Below are positions 1 to 11,575 of a stretch of 64,000 bases of DNA, one piece after another. Location: assembly GCF_003711515.1 (NCBI RefSeq), contig NW_021167079.1:981471-1045470 (forward strand). The letters are read 5' to 3'. Source of the stretch: Sodiomyces alkalinus F11. Its lineage: Eukaryota > Ascomycota > Sordariomycetes > Glomerellales > Plectosphaerellaceae. The number at the start of each line of letters is the position of its first letter. The stretch's first letter is position 1. The notes under the pieces were generated by a model, which was not told the DNA's origin, did not search any database, and saw only the letters and a program-made list of their open reading frames with translations. Made by a program: the position numbers and the translations under genes.

Positions 1-1262
1 AGCCTACAGGTGACAAGTGCCCGGTCTGACAGGGAACAGGGGGTGGATCGACAGCCTTTCCCGCCTGCAACTGCAACCTCGACTGCAAGCTCGGTCCAAT
101 GCAACCCTCGGCCTTGACCTTGACACGACGGCACCTGCTGGTGGAGGTGGTGGAAGTGGGAAAGGGAGGGGATGCGGGTTGATAGCTAGGTAAGACGCTC
201 CAGGTACTAGTGGGTATGATGTGGGCATACTTCGTGAATCCCTATGGGCATGGAGAAATCTAGTGAGACATGGACATGGGTTGTTCCCACGCAATCAAGG
301 ACAAGCAAAAAAAAAAGCAAAAGATGTGCGTAGGTATGTATGTCTCTGTGTGTCTGTGTCTGCTGGTGGGGAGGGGGGGTTCGCGGTGGCAGAGTTGCAA
401 GCGTGGGAAGCCCGGACGCTGGGAGCAAAGCTGAGAGTTGGGTCCGTCCTACACTTCCCCATGAGATGGATGGGCATATTTGCTCCCCTGTCCCAGCAAA
501 GACTTTTGCTTCCTGCTTGCTGCTTGATGTACCCCAGTTTCGACAGCCTCCCCATCAAGTTGTGTGTGTACATATGATGGACTGACTTGGTTCAAATACC
601 CAGGGCCCAGGGATGGATGGGCACTGGGCCTGGCAGGGGGTTCATTTCCATGTCGACATTTCTGGCTTAGACTGTCTCTCTTTCGGTCTCTCAACCCCCA
701 GTGCCGTCCCCTCTCGTTCTCCTTTGTCCACAGTGATCTCATCACCAAAACACCCTTGTCCTGCCCTCCATCTGGCGTGGAGTTAGATCTACGTACGTGG
801 AGTGGATGGAGGAGGACGAGGAACGCCGGCAGGCGTGCATGATATAAGTCCTCGTTCTCCTTCACGCCTTTACCACGCTCTTTTGCCTCGCCCTTCGTCG
901 TTGTGATTCCCTCCCCTCTCTCGTGGTAACAGACGGGCAAAGCCACGACAAGGCACGATCGAAAGTCAAGGCCAGACGAGACAAGACATCGACAGGCCGG
1001 GTGTGAAACTGAAACCGTGAAACCACATTCTTTTTCATCGACCTCTTCCCACGCCTCCTATACAACCCTTCTCATTCATTCGTCTTCTGGGTACTAGTAA
1101 GGATCGTTGCCAGTGTCAGGGTCCCTTTTCCCTCCTTTATTATTATTATTATTCTTCTTCTTCTTCCCTGTCCGCACAAAAGAAGCCCGACGCGTCTTCT
1201 ACCGCTCAACGATCCCCGTTCTCGACATCCGGTCGGACAGCGTTACTACCCCCGAAATAGCA
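1..1262. other. Intergenic / 5' leader of the 7TM-RGS gene
   Basis: I see no convincing gene here. Open frames are short, overlap on both strands and have no recognisable domain. The last part is pyrimidine-rich, with TTA and TTC triplet runs at about 1137-1166, and is probably the promoter and 5' untranslated leader of the gene starting at 1263. Confidence 0.5.
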
Positions 1263-3514
1263 ATGAGCGAAACAGCAATGAGCGAAACAGCCAACTGGGA
1301 TGGCCTCGGCGTCTTCTGGACGGCCTTCGCCTCAGGCTGGACGGCCCTCCTGATCGCTGGCATGGCCTTCCTGCACCGGCGACGTCACATGCCGATCCTG
1401 CGCATCCGCGGCCTCCCGCTCTCCTTCTGCGCCATCCTCTTCCTGCACGCCTACTGGCTCGCCGTCCAGCTGGGCTACGTCTACGGCCACCTGATGCCCA
1501 ACGGCGTCGAGTACTGGATCATGGGCATCTATTTTCCTTTCGGCGTCGCCCTCTTCCACGCTTCCAATAGCCAGTTCCTCCACGTGGCCAAGCGCCAGAA
1601 GAAGTATGCCCAGCTCGCCTTGCCTGCCGGTAGCGGGAAGAAGCCGGGCCAGCACCAACGCCAGCAGCACCAGCAGCAGCAGCTCGCGAAGAAGAAGACG
1701 TCGTCGTCCAAGTGGCCTCTCGTTGGCAAGTTTCGGCGGTACGATTATACCACCAAGATGCTGGCGGTTGTTTGTGCGGGCATGACGTTCCAGGTGAGTT
1801 CATGTTCGCTTTGTCCTAGTTTCTCGGACCAAAAGAAAAAAAAGCCGAAACGGAAGGATGAGAGGAACATATTCAGAAAGACTGAATATGACTGACTGAC
1901 CTGGTGGTTCTGGATTAGTTCGCCTTGACGCTTGTCATGTACCTCGTCTCTCGCAAGTTCCACCCTTCCTTCGGCATTCCCGGGACCGAAGTCACAGGGA
2001 CCCCTGACGAGGTTAAGAGGGAGCAGGGTCGAGGATGGGAATGGTAAGTCCGGTCATCTTCAGCTCTTCAGCTCTTCAACCTCTTCCACGTACAAGGAAC
2101 AAACTGCTAACCAACGGTCGAACGAACGATCAGGTGGCCGTCGGTCTTCTGGCAGATCTTCTGGGCCTGGATGGTCGCTCCCTACATTCTCTGGCAGTCT
2201 CGCGGCATCCACGACACGCAGGGATGGCGCGTGCAGACGGTGGCCTGCTGTTTGGTGTCTCTGCATGCGGCGCCCATGTGGCTGATCGCTCTTTACGTTG
2301 ATGGCATGGGCGTGATCAACCAATACTTTATCCCACCCCAGTGGTAAGTCTCGAGAGTCATTACCTTCCTCGTACCTACCCTCTACCCTCGACTTTCTTT
2401 CCCTTTGCTCGCCTGCCCCACATCGGAGCATAACACGAATACATGGGGCTAACACTCCGAGTCAAGGATCGCGGTGTCGATCATGTTCATGGAAATCTTC
2501 ACCATCTTCACCCCCTGCTGGCAGGTCCTCCGGCACCAGTCCCTCCGGCAGGAGACGCTCGAGCTCATCGCGCTCTGGGAGACGGGCAGGAAGAGCGGCA
2601 GCGGCAAGTCGTTCGCGTCCGACTCGACGCGGGTCGGCGGCAGCGGCAAGGAGACGTACCTCTCGTGGAAGCACATGGGCGAGGCGGAACGCGGCGGGTC
2701 CATCGACGCCATGACGGCGGCGGGAGGCGGCCTCCTGACCATGGACGCGCTCGAGTACGCGCTGAAGAAGAACCCGGGCCCCCTGCAGCACTTCTCCGCG
2801 CTCAAGGACTTTTCCGGCGAGAACATTGCGTTCCTGACGGCCGTGCTGCGGTGGAAGACGAATCTCCGGGCGCATCAGAACGCCGGCGCCCCTGCTTCCC
2901 TGGTCGGTTCTTCTTCGCCTGCCGTCCCTGCCCCCGCTGCACGAGGAAGCGCGGCCATCGTGGCCATCGGCGCGTCGGAGGAGGAGGAAGCCCAACGGAA
3001 AAGGCAGCGCGAGGAGCGCGACCGGGAGATGTTCAACGAGGCGCTGCGGATCTACACCGAGTTCATCTCGCCGCGGGATGCCGAGTTCAGCATCAACATT
3101 TCGTCGTCGGACCTGAAGCGCATCGAGGCCGTGTTCGAGTCCGCGGCCAGGACGCTGTACGGCGACGAGAGGCGCAGCAAGGACTCGGCCACGCCGTTCG
3201 ACGACTGGGGTGCGCCCAAGTCGTCGTCGGCCAGCGAGAAGGGGATCGTGCACGGCGACGGCGACGGCGACGTGGACATGTCGGACGCGGGCTCGACGAT
3301 TGCGGAGCGGGTGTACTACTGGGGCCGCATCCCCGAGGGGTTCGACGAGACGGTGTTCGACGAGGCGGAGACGAGCATCAAGTATCTTGTGCTCACTAAC
3401 ACTTGGCCCAGGTTTGTCAGGGATAGGCGGACGTCTTTCGACTCGACGGAGAGTGTTGAGTCGTATGATACGCTGCTTGATATGGTGGCGAAGAGGGGCC
3501 AGACTGGCAAGTGA
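1263..3514 (+). CDS. Seven-transmembrane receptor-like protein with C-terminal RGS domain
   Basis: Four exons (1263-1793, 1919-2043, 2134-2343, 2467-3514) join in phase to give 637 residues. The N-terminal ~310 residues contain seven hydrophobic segments: three in exon 1 from about residue 17, one across the exon 1/2 join, two in exon 3 and one at the start of exon 4. The C-terminal half, about 375-620, reads as an RGS domain, with the LEYALKKNPGPLQHF region, a DFSGENIAFL helix and a late DEAETSIKYLVLTNTWPRF helix. RGS domains accelerate GTP hydrolysis on G-alpha. The architecture matches fungal GprK/MoRgs7-like 7TM-RGS proteins, so a plasma-membrane role in G-protein signalling is inferred. 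A low-complexity insert lies between the two halves of the RGS domain. MSETA is repeated at the N-terminus, so translation may start at 1263 or 1278. Confidence 0.85.
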
Positions 3515-5057
3515 GGAGCCGGTTGGGATAGTTGGATTTGATGGGTCGCGGAGGCGTAGCGGACTTGGTGATATGGTACGGTAAGGGGGCGTCTCGGACT
3601 ATCGGTCGGTGGGATGGTCGGGACGACTAATGCTTTCCCTTTGGGAAGGGTCTTTTTTCTTTGGTTTATATAAGATACTTTTGGTATGATGTTATACCTT
3701 TATAATGTGACAATACCCACGGGATTTGGAGAGGGAGCCATGGTTTTTTTCTTTTTTTTTTCTTTATTGTGTACGGTTCCTCGCTTCGTTGTGTAAAGTG
3801 GTAGGATCATGGTTGTGATGGTGAGTGTTTCCGTGGTGATGCTTCTTTTTCTTTTTCTTTTTCTCTCCCCGCTTTCTCGGTGACACTCGGTAAGCATCTC
3901 GTTTCATTTCCACACCAGTCGCTCAAGGTGAAGCGGCAGGTGAGAGGCCTTGGGCGAGTCGTCCGACACTACCGTACGGTACCTACGAGATGTTCCCCCC
4001 TCCCCCGGTGGCACGTTACAGAGGAACCAGCCCCTGAGACGCTCCTAGGGCCAAGTTGAAAGTTTAGTCAGCGCAACGCGTTGCAGCAGGTTTACCCCTG
4101 GCGCCTACGCACATGCATCGACCAATCAAAAGCGTCCACCAAGAATCCCGTGTCGCATCGTCGCACGCATTGTCCGAGCCCTCGTCTCGTGTTCCTGCCC
4201 CTCGACTCTGCTTCAACGGCGCTTCATGTGATGTCCACTTGCAGGGTTTGGTTCTCGTCGAATGGGCGTTAATCTTTCTTTTTTCCTTCTTTTTTCCCCC
4301 TCTTTTTCTTCAACGATTTTCTGTAAGCTGGCTTGACAGAAACCGGGAACCTGTTTTGAGTGTTCTAGCTATCATTCTTGTCTTCATTCTCTCCGTTCAG
4401 CTTCACTGCGTCACTCCTAAAGATCGCAGACCACCAAACAGACCTCCGTCGAGTTCGCAAAGGTTGACTCCACAGTCCACAGTCCACATCCCGGCGCTTG
4501 ACCCGTTTCTCTCGCTCCGCCATCAGTCTCCGCTTTCTATGCGCCACGGTCCCTTGACACGGTTTTCCACCTTCTGATCTTCGTCTTCGTCTTGGTCTTC
4601 GTCTTCCCTTCCATTCTGTACCGTTTTCTTTCCCCTTGCTTTTGTGGCTGGACCTGTTGTACATCGTGTTTTAATCTCCGCCATCATCTCTTCGCTTCCC
4701 TCTTTGTACGAGGCTTGGCTGTCGCTGTCGCTGTCGTGCGGTCGGACACGCCATTCCAGCTTCACTGCGGGACTCGGAGGTCTGCCTTTCGCTTCAGTCG
4801 CTCTCTGCCGGGGCAGGTTCCCTCAACTTCTTCCTTTGACCGTTTTCTTTTCGTCTTTGCTTTCTTCGAATCGACTTTGCATCGCCGCCGGTCGGGACAC
4901 TCCCTAATACCTCTCCGCCTCCCCCCTCGCGTGCGAATCGAATAACCCCCACCGAATCGGCCGACCCCGACATTAACGTTCCTCATTTCTCGCCAACTTT
5001 TCACCTGTGCTTCCAACGAGCCTCGCACCGCCGAACCATCCCAACACTACATACACG
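3515..5057. other. Intergenic, pyrimidine-rich leader of the next gene
   Basis: No supported gene. It contains poly-T and poly-A runs near 3650-3860 that suit the 3' region of the RGS gene. A long C/T-rich tract from about 4260 to 5050 resembles a fungal promoter and 5' leader. Short ORFs here lack domains. Confidence 0.5.
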
Positions 5058-5545
5058 ATGTACTGGACCACGGCATTATCGACAGCGACGCTGCTCGCGC
5101 CCCACACCCTCGCCGAAATCATCCCGCTGCCCGCCGACCCCTCCATCCATGCCGGATCCTCCGGCCTCCTGCAGCACCACGCCCAGGACATGTCCAGCCA
5201 ATACATCTCGCGGCGGCAGTCCTCCCCCGAGGACGAGACCCAGGGCGCCGCGCCCCTGACCCCGGACGGCTCGATGGACTGGGACGCGTGGGACAGCAGG
5301 ACGGTAGCGGCCTGCATGCAGGCGCTGGGACGGCTGGACACGGCCTCCAACCCTTCGGGCACGTCCATCTGCTACAACCTGCCCATGCTGAACCGGACCA
5401 GCGGCATCTTCGGCGCCGACCTTCGCTTGTTCAAGGTGTCCGAGCCGTCGGGGTCTTGGGTCAACATCCCGCCCGAGAATATCGAGGTCACTGTCGGCTT
5501 CCGCGGTGCTGCCGTGTCGGCGGTGGACCCGAATCGCGGAGAGGC

Positions 5546-5576
<31 letters not shown>

Positions 5577-6173
5577 AACAGGGTGAAGCGGCAGGACAAT
5601 GCGGGACAAAGGAACAGGACCACGGAGCTGCTGCAGACCTATTTCTTCATCGGACAGATCGGCCGGGAACACATGGAGGCGAACATGACCAGGTATGTCT
5701 TGCTGTCCTTCTGTCCTCACGCTCCACGAACCCGTGCCGCCGAAACAAACACAACCCAAAGGGGAAAAGCTAACCACAACGTTGAGCCCAACAGCGCCGA
5801 AATAGAAGCCCTCGTCATGCCGATCCTGACCCTCAGCGCCACGAACCCCGACGGCGTCACCCTCACCACCAACGTCTCCTCCAACGAGGCAGCCTTCCTC
5901 ACCGGCGTCTTTTCCGACGAGGAGAACCTGTCGGATTTCACCCGCGCCGACCGCGCCGTGGCCAACATCACCAGGGCGCTGGAGAACGCCGAGGTGGCCT
6001 TTGTGCTGCCCGGCGTGCAGATCCTCATCTTCCCCATTGGGCTCGTTATCATCGCCGTGTGGACGCTCATTGGGGTCGCCGCTTACGGGTTTGGCACGTA
6101 CGAGCGCGTCCAGTACGCCGAGAGCTTTAAGCGGAGACAGGCTCTTGCGGGTAACGCCAGATCCCGGATATAA
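5058..6173 (+). CDS. Secreted-pathway single-pass membrane protein, function unknown
   Basis: Two exons (5058-5692 and 5795-6173) join in phase; the intron 5693-5794 has GTATGT, CTAAC and ACAG signals. It is 102 nt long and has no stop, so retention would also keep the frame. The protein has 337 residues. It starts with a hydrophobic leader (about 1-18, ending LAEI), followed by a probable lumenal or extracellular region with several N-x-S/T sequons, a run of ten glutamines encoded by CAG (5547-5575), and one hydrophobic helix about 35 residues from the C-terminus (QILIFPIGLVIIAVWTLIG). The short tail is basic. I recognise no named domain. The topology suggests a type I membrane protein of the secretory pathway. 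The glutamine tract is a candidate length polymorphism. Confidence 0.75.
5547..5575 (+). repeat. CAG trinucleotide run encoding polyglutamine
   Basis: About ten consecutive CAG codons lie inside the membrane-protein exon. The tract is in frame and pure, so its length could vary between strains without breaking the frame. Confidence 0.9.
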
Positions 6174-7137
6174 GGCCATTTATACCACAGACTTTTGGCC
6201 TTCCATCACGAGAGACGGTCGTGTCGTGGGGTGTGAGGTGTCCGTGTTGTGTATATAGGTATATGGGGTGAAGTAGGATCTGACGGACTCGCCTTGTTAC
6301 TTTTTTTGATGTCCGTGGTCCTGTTTTTATTCCTTTTTTTATACATGTCATTTTGCAACAATAAGTCTATGTGTTTTCAGGATTTTGCTTGTGATGGAAG
6401 ACTATGTCTCCATCCTCAACTCAGCCCTCGAACGCTCGTAAATACTGCGTGTACTTCTGCTATTGTTTGGCGACCCCCAATGGATACCAAAATATACCTT
6501 ACGGTATACAACGGCGACAGCCCCGTCAGTACCGGTCTTCCCCGCACCGGTCAGCGGGGTACGGGCGGCTTTGAATGGTCCCGACTGGTCAGGCCCCTGA
6601 AGTCTTTTGTCCACTGACGCGAGAGACCTGTAATTAGCGAGCTTGCTAGGGGCCTTAGTGGACCTTAGTGGACGTTGGTGTGAATAGGGAGCGCTGTAGC
6701 TCTCAGCGAGTTTGGCGGGCTAGCAGGACATTTACTGGCCAGACCCCTAACAACACCACACTTTGACCACACGCAACAACAAACATCCACATGTTACATC
6801 CCGCCGACCCAACGCCCAACCCAACTTTCCTCCCCTCCCTCCTTTACCAGAGTGACAGCCAACAGCATCAGCATCATAGGAATCTCCCGCACCACTGACG
6901 TCCATTCTATCCCGCACGTTGAGGAGAAGTGAAAACGAAAGGGACCATTCATAATCGGGCCTCGGACAACTCGTTCCCAGCACCCAGTGTCACGTCGGGC
7001 TGTAAGACGCAAGCAAAACATGTCGGATTCAACCTCTTGGGTCTTCCCCCTCTTCTTCACTCCTTCGTTGTTCCAACTGAACTAGCCATCATCTCTCCTC
7101 CGAACGGTTCATTGGCTTCGTGAGTACCGACGCCATC
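6174..7137. other. Intergenic region before the GH31 gene
   Basis: No gene supported. Near 6650-6675 there is a short direct repeat of a CCTTAGTGGA unit. The rest is probably the 3' end of the upstream gene and the promoter of the GH31 gene. Confidence 0.5.
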
Positions 7138-9147
7138 ATGCTCGAACAAGTCGACGACAAGCTCGTCTTCCGCTACGATGCCGAAACCCTCTGGATCCAG
7201 CCATGGGGCGCCAACGCCCTACGCATCCGCTCCACGCGAGCCCGCGAGATGCCCGACCAAGACTGGGCCCTCCTCACCCCCAAGTTCCAACCACACATGC
7301 AGGCTCCCAAGATCGAAATAGACCCCAAGTCAGGCGGCGCCATCTCGCTCGGCAAGATCAAAGCCACCATCTCCCAGGCCGGCAAAATCCTCATCCACAA
7401 CGCCAAGAGCGACCTCCTACTGGAAGAATACACCCGCAACCGCAACGACGTGCTCGACTCCAAGTGCAGCGCGCTGGAGGTCGAGGCCCGCGAGTTCAAG
7501 CCCATCGCCCACAGCGACGCCTACCGACTAACGGCGCGCTTCGAGAGCGTCGACCCGGACGAGAAGCTCTTCGGCATGGGCCAGTACCAGCAACCCTTCC
7601 TCGACCTCAAGGGCCACGACCTGGAGCTGGCGCACCGCAACTCGCAGGCCAGCGTCCCCTTCCTGCTCTCGTCCCTGGGCTACGGCCTGCTCTGGAACAA
7701 CCCGTCCATCGGCCGCGCGTTCCTCGGCCGGAACATCATGTCCTTCGAGGCCCTCTCCGCCGCCACGCTCGATTACTGGGTCGTGGCGGGTGACGTCCCC
7801 GCCGAGATCGTCGAGGCCTACGCCGACGCCACGGGGAAGGTCCCCATGATGCCCGAGTTCGGCTTGGGGTTCTGGCAGTGCAAGCTCCGGTACCAGACCC
7901 AGGAGGAGCTGCTCGGCGTGGCGCGCGAGTACAAGCGGCGCCGGCTCCCCATCGACCTGATCGTCATCGACTTCTTCCACTGGCCGCTCCAGGGCGACTG
8001 GGCGTTCGACCCGACCTTCTGGCCCGACCCGGACGCCATGATCGCGGAGCTGAGGGAGGCGGGCATCGAGCTGATGGTGTCCATCTGGCCCACCGTCGAC
8101 AAGCGGTGCGGGAACTACGCCGAGATGCTGGAGAAGGGGTACCTCATCCGCACCGACAGGGGCGTCCGCACGGCGATGGATTTCCAGGGCGACACGGTGC
8201 ATTTCGACGCCACCCACCCGGGGGCCCGGGACTACGTGTGGCGGAAGGCCAAGCAGAACTACCACGACCGCGGCATCCGCATCTTCTGGCTCGACGAGGC
8301 GGAGCCCGAATACAAGGTCTACGACTTTGATCACTACCGCTACCACGCCGGCCCGAACACCGCCGTCGGGAACCTCTACCCGCGGGACTACGCCCGCGCC
8401 TTCTCCGAGGGGATGGCGGCCGCGGGCCAGGAGAACATCGTCAACCTGGTCCGTTGTGCCTGGGCCGGGAGCCAAAAGTACGGGGCCCTGGTGTGGAGCG
8501 GCGACATTGCGAGTTCGTGGCCTTCGCTGCGCGACCAGGTCGCCGCGGGCTTGCACATGGGCCTTTCGGGTTTCCCCTGGTGGACGACGGATATCGGGGG
8601 GTTCCACGGCGGGGATCCCTCGGAGGAGCGGTTCCGGGAGCTTTTCGTTCGCTGGTTCCAGTGGGGGGCTTTCTGTCCCGTCATGCGGCTTCACGGGGAC
8701 CGAGAGCCGAAGCAACCCCGGCACGGCACTACCGGGGGGAGTGGTTGCTTAAGCGGCGCTCCGAATGAGGTGTGGTCCTACGGTCCTGCCGTGTACGAGA
8801 TTTGCAAGAACTACATGTTCCTCCGGGAGAAGATGCGGGAGTATAGCAGGGGGTTGATGAAGGAGGCGCATGAGAAGGGCACGCCCGTCATGCGGACTTT
8901 GTTCTATGAGTTCCCCGAAGACAACGAGTGCTGGACCATCGGCCAGCAGTATATGTTCGGGCACAAGTTTCTCGTCTGCCCCGTGCTGTACGAGGGGAGG
9001 CGAAAGTTGAAAGTGTATTTCCCTCGGTTGCCGGAGGGGGAGAAGTGGTCTTCTCTCCAGGAGGGCGTTGGGAAGACGTACGATGGCGGACGGTGGGTTG
9101 AGGTTGATGCTCCTCTGGAATGGATGCCTGTATTTGTCAGGGGTTGA
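7138..9147 (+). CDS. Glycoside hydrolase family 31 (alpha-xylosidase / alpha-glucosidase type)
   Basis: Single exon, 669 residues, starting at the first in-frame ATG. An N-terminal beta-sandwich (about 1-230) is followed by the (beta/alpha)8 barrel beginning around the WQCKLRYQTQEEL region. The likely nucleophile is Asp386 in FWLDEAEPE and the likely acid/base is Asp456 in VWSGDIASSW, both typical GH31 contexts. Family enzymes release alpha-linked xylose or glucose from non-reducing ends. No signal peptide is visible, so the enzyme is probably intracellular. This would suit final trimming of imported xyloglucan or other oligosaccharides, but substrate cannot be fixed from sequence alone. The size suits the shorter YicI-like members without extra C-terminal modules. 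Confidence 0.9.
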   Translation: MLEQVDDKLVFRYDAETLWIQPWGANALRIRSTRAREMPDQDWALLTPKFQPHMQAPKIEIDPKSGGAISLGKIKATISQAGKILIHNAKSDLLLEEYTRNRNDVLDSKCSALEVEAREFKPIAHSDAYRLTARFESVDPDEKLFGMGQYQQPFLDLKGHDLELAHRNSQASVPFLLSSLGYGLLWNNPSIGRAFLGRNIMSFEALSAATLDYWVVAGDVPAEIVEAYADATGKVPMMPEFGLGFWQCKLRYQTQEELLGVAREYKRRRLPIDLIVIDFFHWPLQGDWAFDPTFWPDPDAMIAELREAGIELMVSIWPTVDKRCGNYAEMLEKGYLIRTDRGVRTAMDFQGDTVHFDATHPGARDYVWRKAKQNYHDRGIRIFWLDEAEPEYKVYDFDHYRYHAGPNTAVGNLYPRDYARAFSEGMAAAGQENIVNLVRCAWAGSQKYGALVWSGDIASSWPSLRDQVAAGLHMGLSGFPWWTTDIGGFHGGDPSEERFRELFVRWFQWGAFCPVMRLHGDREPKQPRHGTTGGSGCLSGAPNEVWSYGPAVYEICKNYMFLREKMREYSRGLMKEAHEKGTPVMRTLFYEFPEDNECWTIGQQYMFGHKFLVCPVLYEGRRKLKVYFPRLPEGEKWSSLQEGVGKTYDGGRWVEVDAPLEWMPVFVRG

Positions 9148-9227
9148 GGTTCTCCTGTCTCCTATTCAGATGTCACTTTTGAATACCAACCATCTGTTGT
9201 TATAAGATACACAGCGACTCAGCATAT

Positions 9228-9680
9228 ACAGTCGTAGAGGAACGCCCATTTGAGTGTCTTGATGCGGTCGGATAGCCAAGCACCGCCTAGGGTGGCGACC
9301 ATTTGAACGGCGCCCGAAGGGCATGTTGAAGAGGATGGTGGTGAAGCGGTCAAAGCCGAAGGACTCGACGATTAGGGGGCCGAAGGTTGAGATGCCGCCA
9401 CTAGGGATGCTTTTGAATCTGGGTTAACTGCAGAGGGGAGACGTTGCTGGGGAGAGAAGACTCTCGGACATTCGAAATGACAGACATAAGCCAAAAAGCA
9501 GAGCCATGTCTTGGGGTCGAGGGCGCATTCCTTGACGTGGTCCCATTTCCACACGCCAGAACCGATGCCCATTTGGTTCATTCGGAGTCGTTCAATGGCG
9601 ATGAGCTTGTCGTCTCCTTTGAGAAACTTGGCTTTCATTGGAGAGTCGGGCATGAAGAAGCTGGGCGTTTTTAATATCAA
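9228..9680 (-). pseudogene. Truncated, frameshifted MFS transporter (Dal5/allantoate permease type)
   Basis: On the minus strand the stretch from 9680 reads PDSPMKAKFLKGDDKLIAIE, then a WDHVKECALDPKTW region. After an intron-like gap ending in CTAG, it reads GGISTFGPLIVESFGFDRFTTILFN. A one-base shift at the PFG/AVQMV position breaks the frame before GGAWLSDRIKTLKWAF. These blocks match in order the middle exons of the intact MFS gene at 18855-20905. The N-terminal half (first six helices) and the C-terminal end are missing. Upstream on this strand lies AT-rich sequence, so the copy looks truncated there. It is a decayed paralogue, not a close duplicate: wording differs at many positions. Confidence 0.85.
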
Positions 9681-10201
9681 GTGGTGTTAAGGGGGGGCTG
9701 AGGCTCATGAACCACTAGGGGACTGTTTCAACAACAGAAAATCCACTAAAATATAATACGTACACGCCTACACAGGCTAGTATATAAGGGCACACGATGA
9801 TACACGAAAATATAGTAGTAGAATAGGGCTAGTTAAACCAAGCAATCAGATCGCGGTGAAAAAAAATCTCGTCCCTTACTGTAACGCCACGCCCACCACC
9901 GAATCTTATTTTTCCCTCTCCAGACAACCAACGAGTCAGGTAAGTCACCCGACCTACACCCTTACACAGAGCTATTCCATCAAATCAAGTATTACGATTT
10001 GAATCAACAGGGCCAGATCTGCTGGAATCCTACTTTTCAGAGCTGTTTTTGTAGTTTTGGTGGTGCTATTGTCGTGGAGCTGGTTTAGCTGGTTTGGCAG
10101 TTAGCTAACATGGGACATAATAATAGTGACAGTCTTCAACAGTACTACCTTATACAACAAAATACACACACATACAGCCTATTACCGCTATTTACGATAC
10201 A
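9681..10201. other. AT-rich intergenic region
   Basis: No ORF with recognisable content. Base composition is clearly more AT-rich than neighbouring coding DNA. It separates the broken MFS copy from the DUF3716-like gene. Confidence 0.5.
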
Positions 10202-11031
10202 ATGGAGAAGATTGCTTGGCCTGACGAGATTGGTGGCGAGATTTTGCCTGATGCCCCTGATAAACAACCTCAGCAACTACGCGGCCCTGAGCTCAATGCA
10301 TATATTATGAAGCGTACGTGTGTGTACGTATCTGTATGGGATAGAGCTAACAATTGTGGATATAGTTTTCAAGGAGATGTGCCCCTCCACCGTCGCCCGC
10401 CATCTTGGCGAAAATAACCTTGAGGTACGTACTATCCTACACTATCGTACAGGCCTATACACTAATGTACAAAGCAGATCAAACGTGGCCTCGAGTTACG
10501 CCTCCGGTATATGAAAGGGGGTCAGGTCAAAATTCCTAATTTTGACATGACAAGGCAGCAGTCCCTCTCTGGATTTTATATCCAGATGTACGGAGAGGAA
10601 CAAAAAGGCGACGATATATGCGGGAGGTGTGCGAAGAACAAGGGCAATCTGGTGGGCTGCTACGTCTTGGAGGGTTTTGCCAAGGGAGCGTGCGGCAATT
10701 GCCTCAGTGGTTCGGGCGGCAGTGTATGCTCGCTGGCCGGTACGTGCATCTTTAGTGGTGTGTGTTTGTGTACGATCGTGTACTAACCTAACCTGTATTA
10801 GACTGTACGCCTGCGCCGCGTAAAAGAAAGGGTTCAGTACTAGGTGGCTCTCTTAGTAAGCGTCCTAGGGAAGATGACGACGAGGCTGCCCTGGACGGTA
10901 TCCCCTCTAAGCATTTAGAGACTTTCGCGAACTTCCTCTACAGCGTGGTTGAGCGCCGTAGCCGCAGTAAGCCACTATACCCCTCCGTATTATACTATAC
11001 TTGCTTTTTTTCTTTTCTCTTTACTTTTTGA
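10202..11031 (+). CDS. DUF3716-like cysteine-rich protein
   Basis: Four exons (10202-10313, 10366-10424, 10478-10739, 10802-11031) join in phase, with good GTACGT donors and TAG/CAG acceptors. The core (exon 3) has the spacing CGRCAKNKG...GCYV...GACGNC...VCSLA, which matches the cysteine pattern I know from the ascomycete DUF3716 family. No function is established for it. Exon 4 is basic then acidic (KRKGSVL..., REDDDEAALDG). A GTAAGC donor after the YSVVERRSR segment suggests a further intron, so the natural C-terminus may differ from the TGA at 11029-11031. The gene sits in AT-rich DNA beside a broken transporter. That is the sort of setting where this family is often lineage-specific. Confidence 0.65.
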
Positions 11032-11575
11032 CTTTTTTTATTCTTTTTTTTGGTTAATTTTCTTTTCCTTTTTTGAGTTTAATAATACCCGGTTACGTTA
11101 TTATAATTATAAATCCGAATATAATATAGTAGTATAAAAGTAAACAATATACTAAGTAATATTAATATATAGGAGTATATCTAAAGTAGTAGTATAATAG
11201 TATATACTAGTATAATAGTAGTAAGTAAGATATGAAAACATTTATATCATTTTATTTACCTGTCTAATATCCCAGTGAGACACTCTTCCTTCCGCCATCC
11301 GCCCAGAAGTGGGATCCGGACACACGAACAAAGACCAGATAGAGGCCGCACACGTGAACCATTTTCTTTACACTACAGTCTACAAGCCAGCAGGGGTTTT
11401 CGTCCATTAAAGGTTTTCAGATCAAATACTAAGGTAAGTAATAAACACGTTCCATCGGCTCCGGTATTAGCCTGCAGCAATCCAGGGTCAAATTCGCAGT
11501 AGCGGCCCACCACCCAGCAGGATATATGCTCGACTTCATATCAATACCACCGCTGTTGAGGAAGCACATTAGGAA
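11032..11575. other. AT-rich stretch with a degenerate copy of sequence from the arsM last intron
   Basis: From 11040 to 11270 the DNA is almost entirely A and T with no coding content. From about 11310 to 11345 a segment (GGACACACGAACAAAGACCAG and following) resembles 11648-11688, in and around the last arsM intron. No gene is supported. Confidence 0.5.

Noticed and set aside
2443..3399. 318-codon ORF overlapping the RGS exon in another frame
   Set aside because: Arg/Gly-rich shadow of a GC-rich exon; the RGS frame carries the conserved domain.
7528..8724. 398-codon minus-strand ORF opposite GH31
   Set aside because: Antisense shadow caused by high GC at third positions; no domain.
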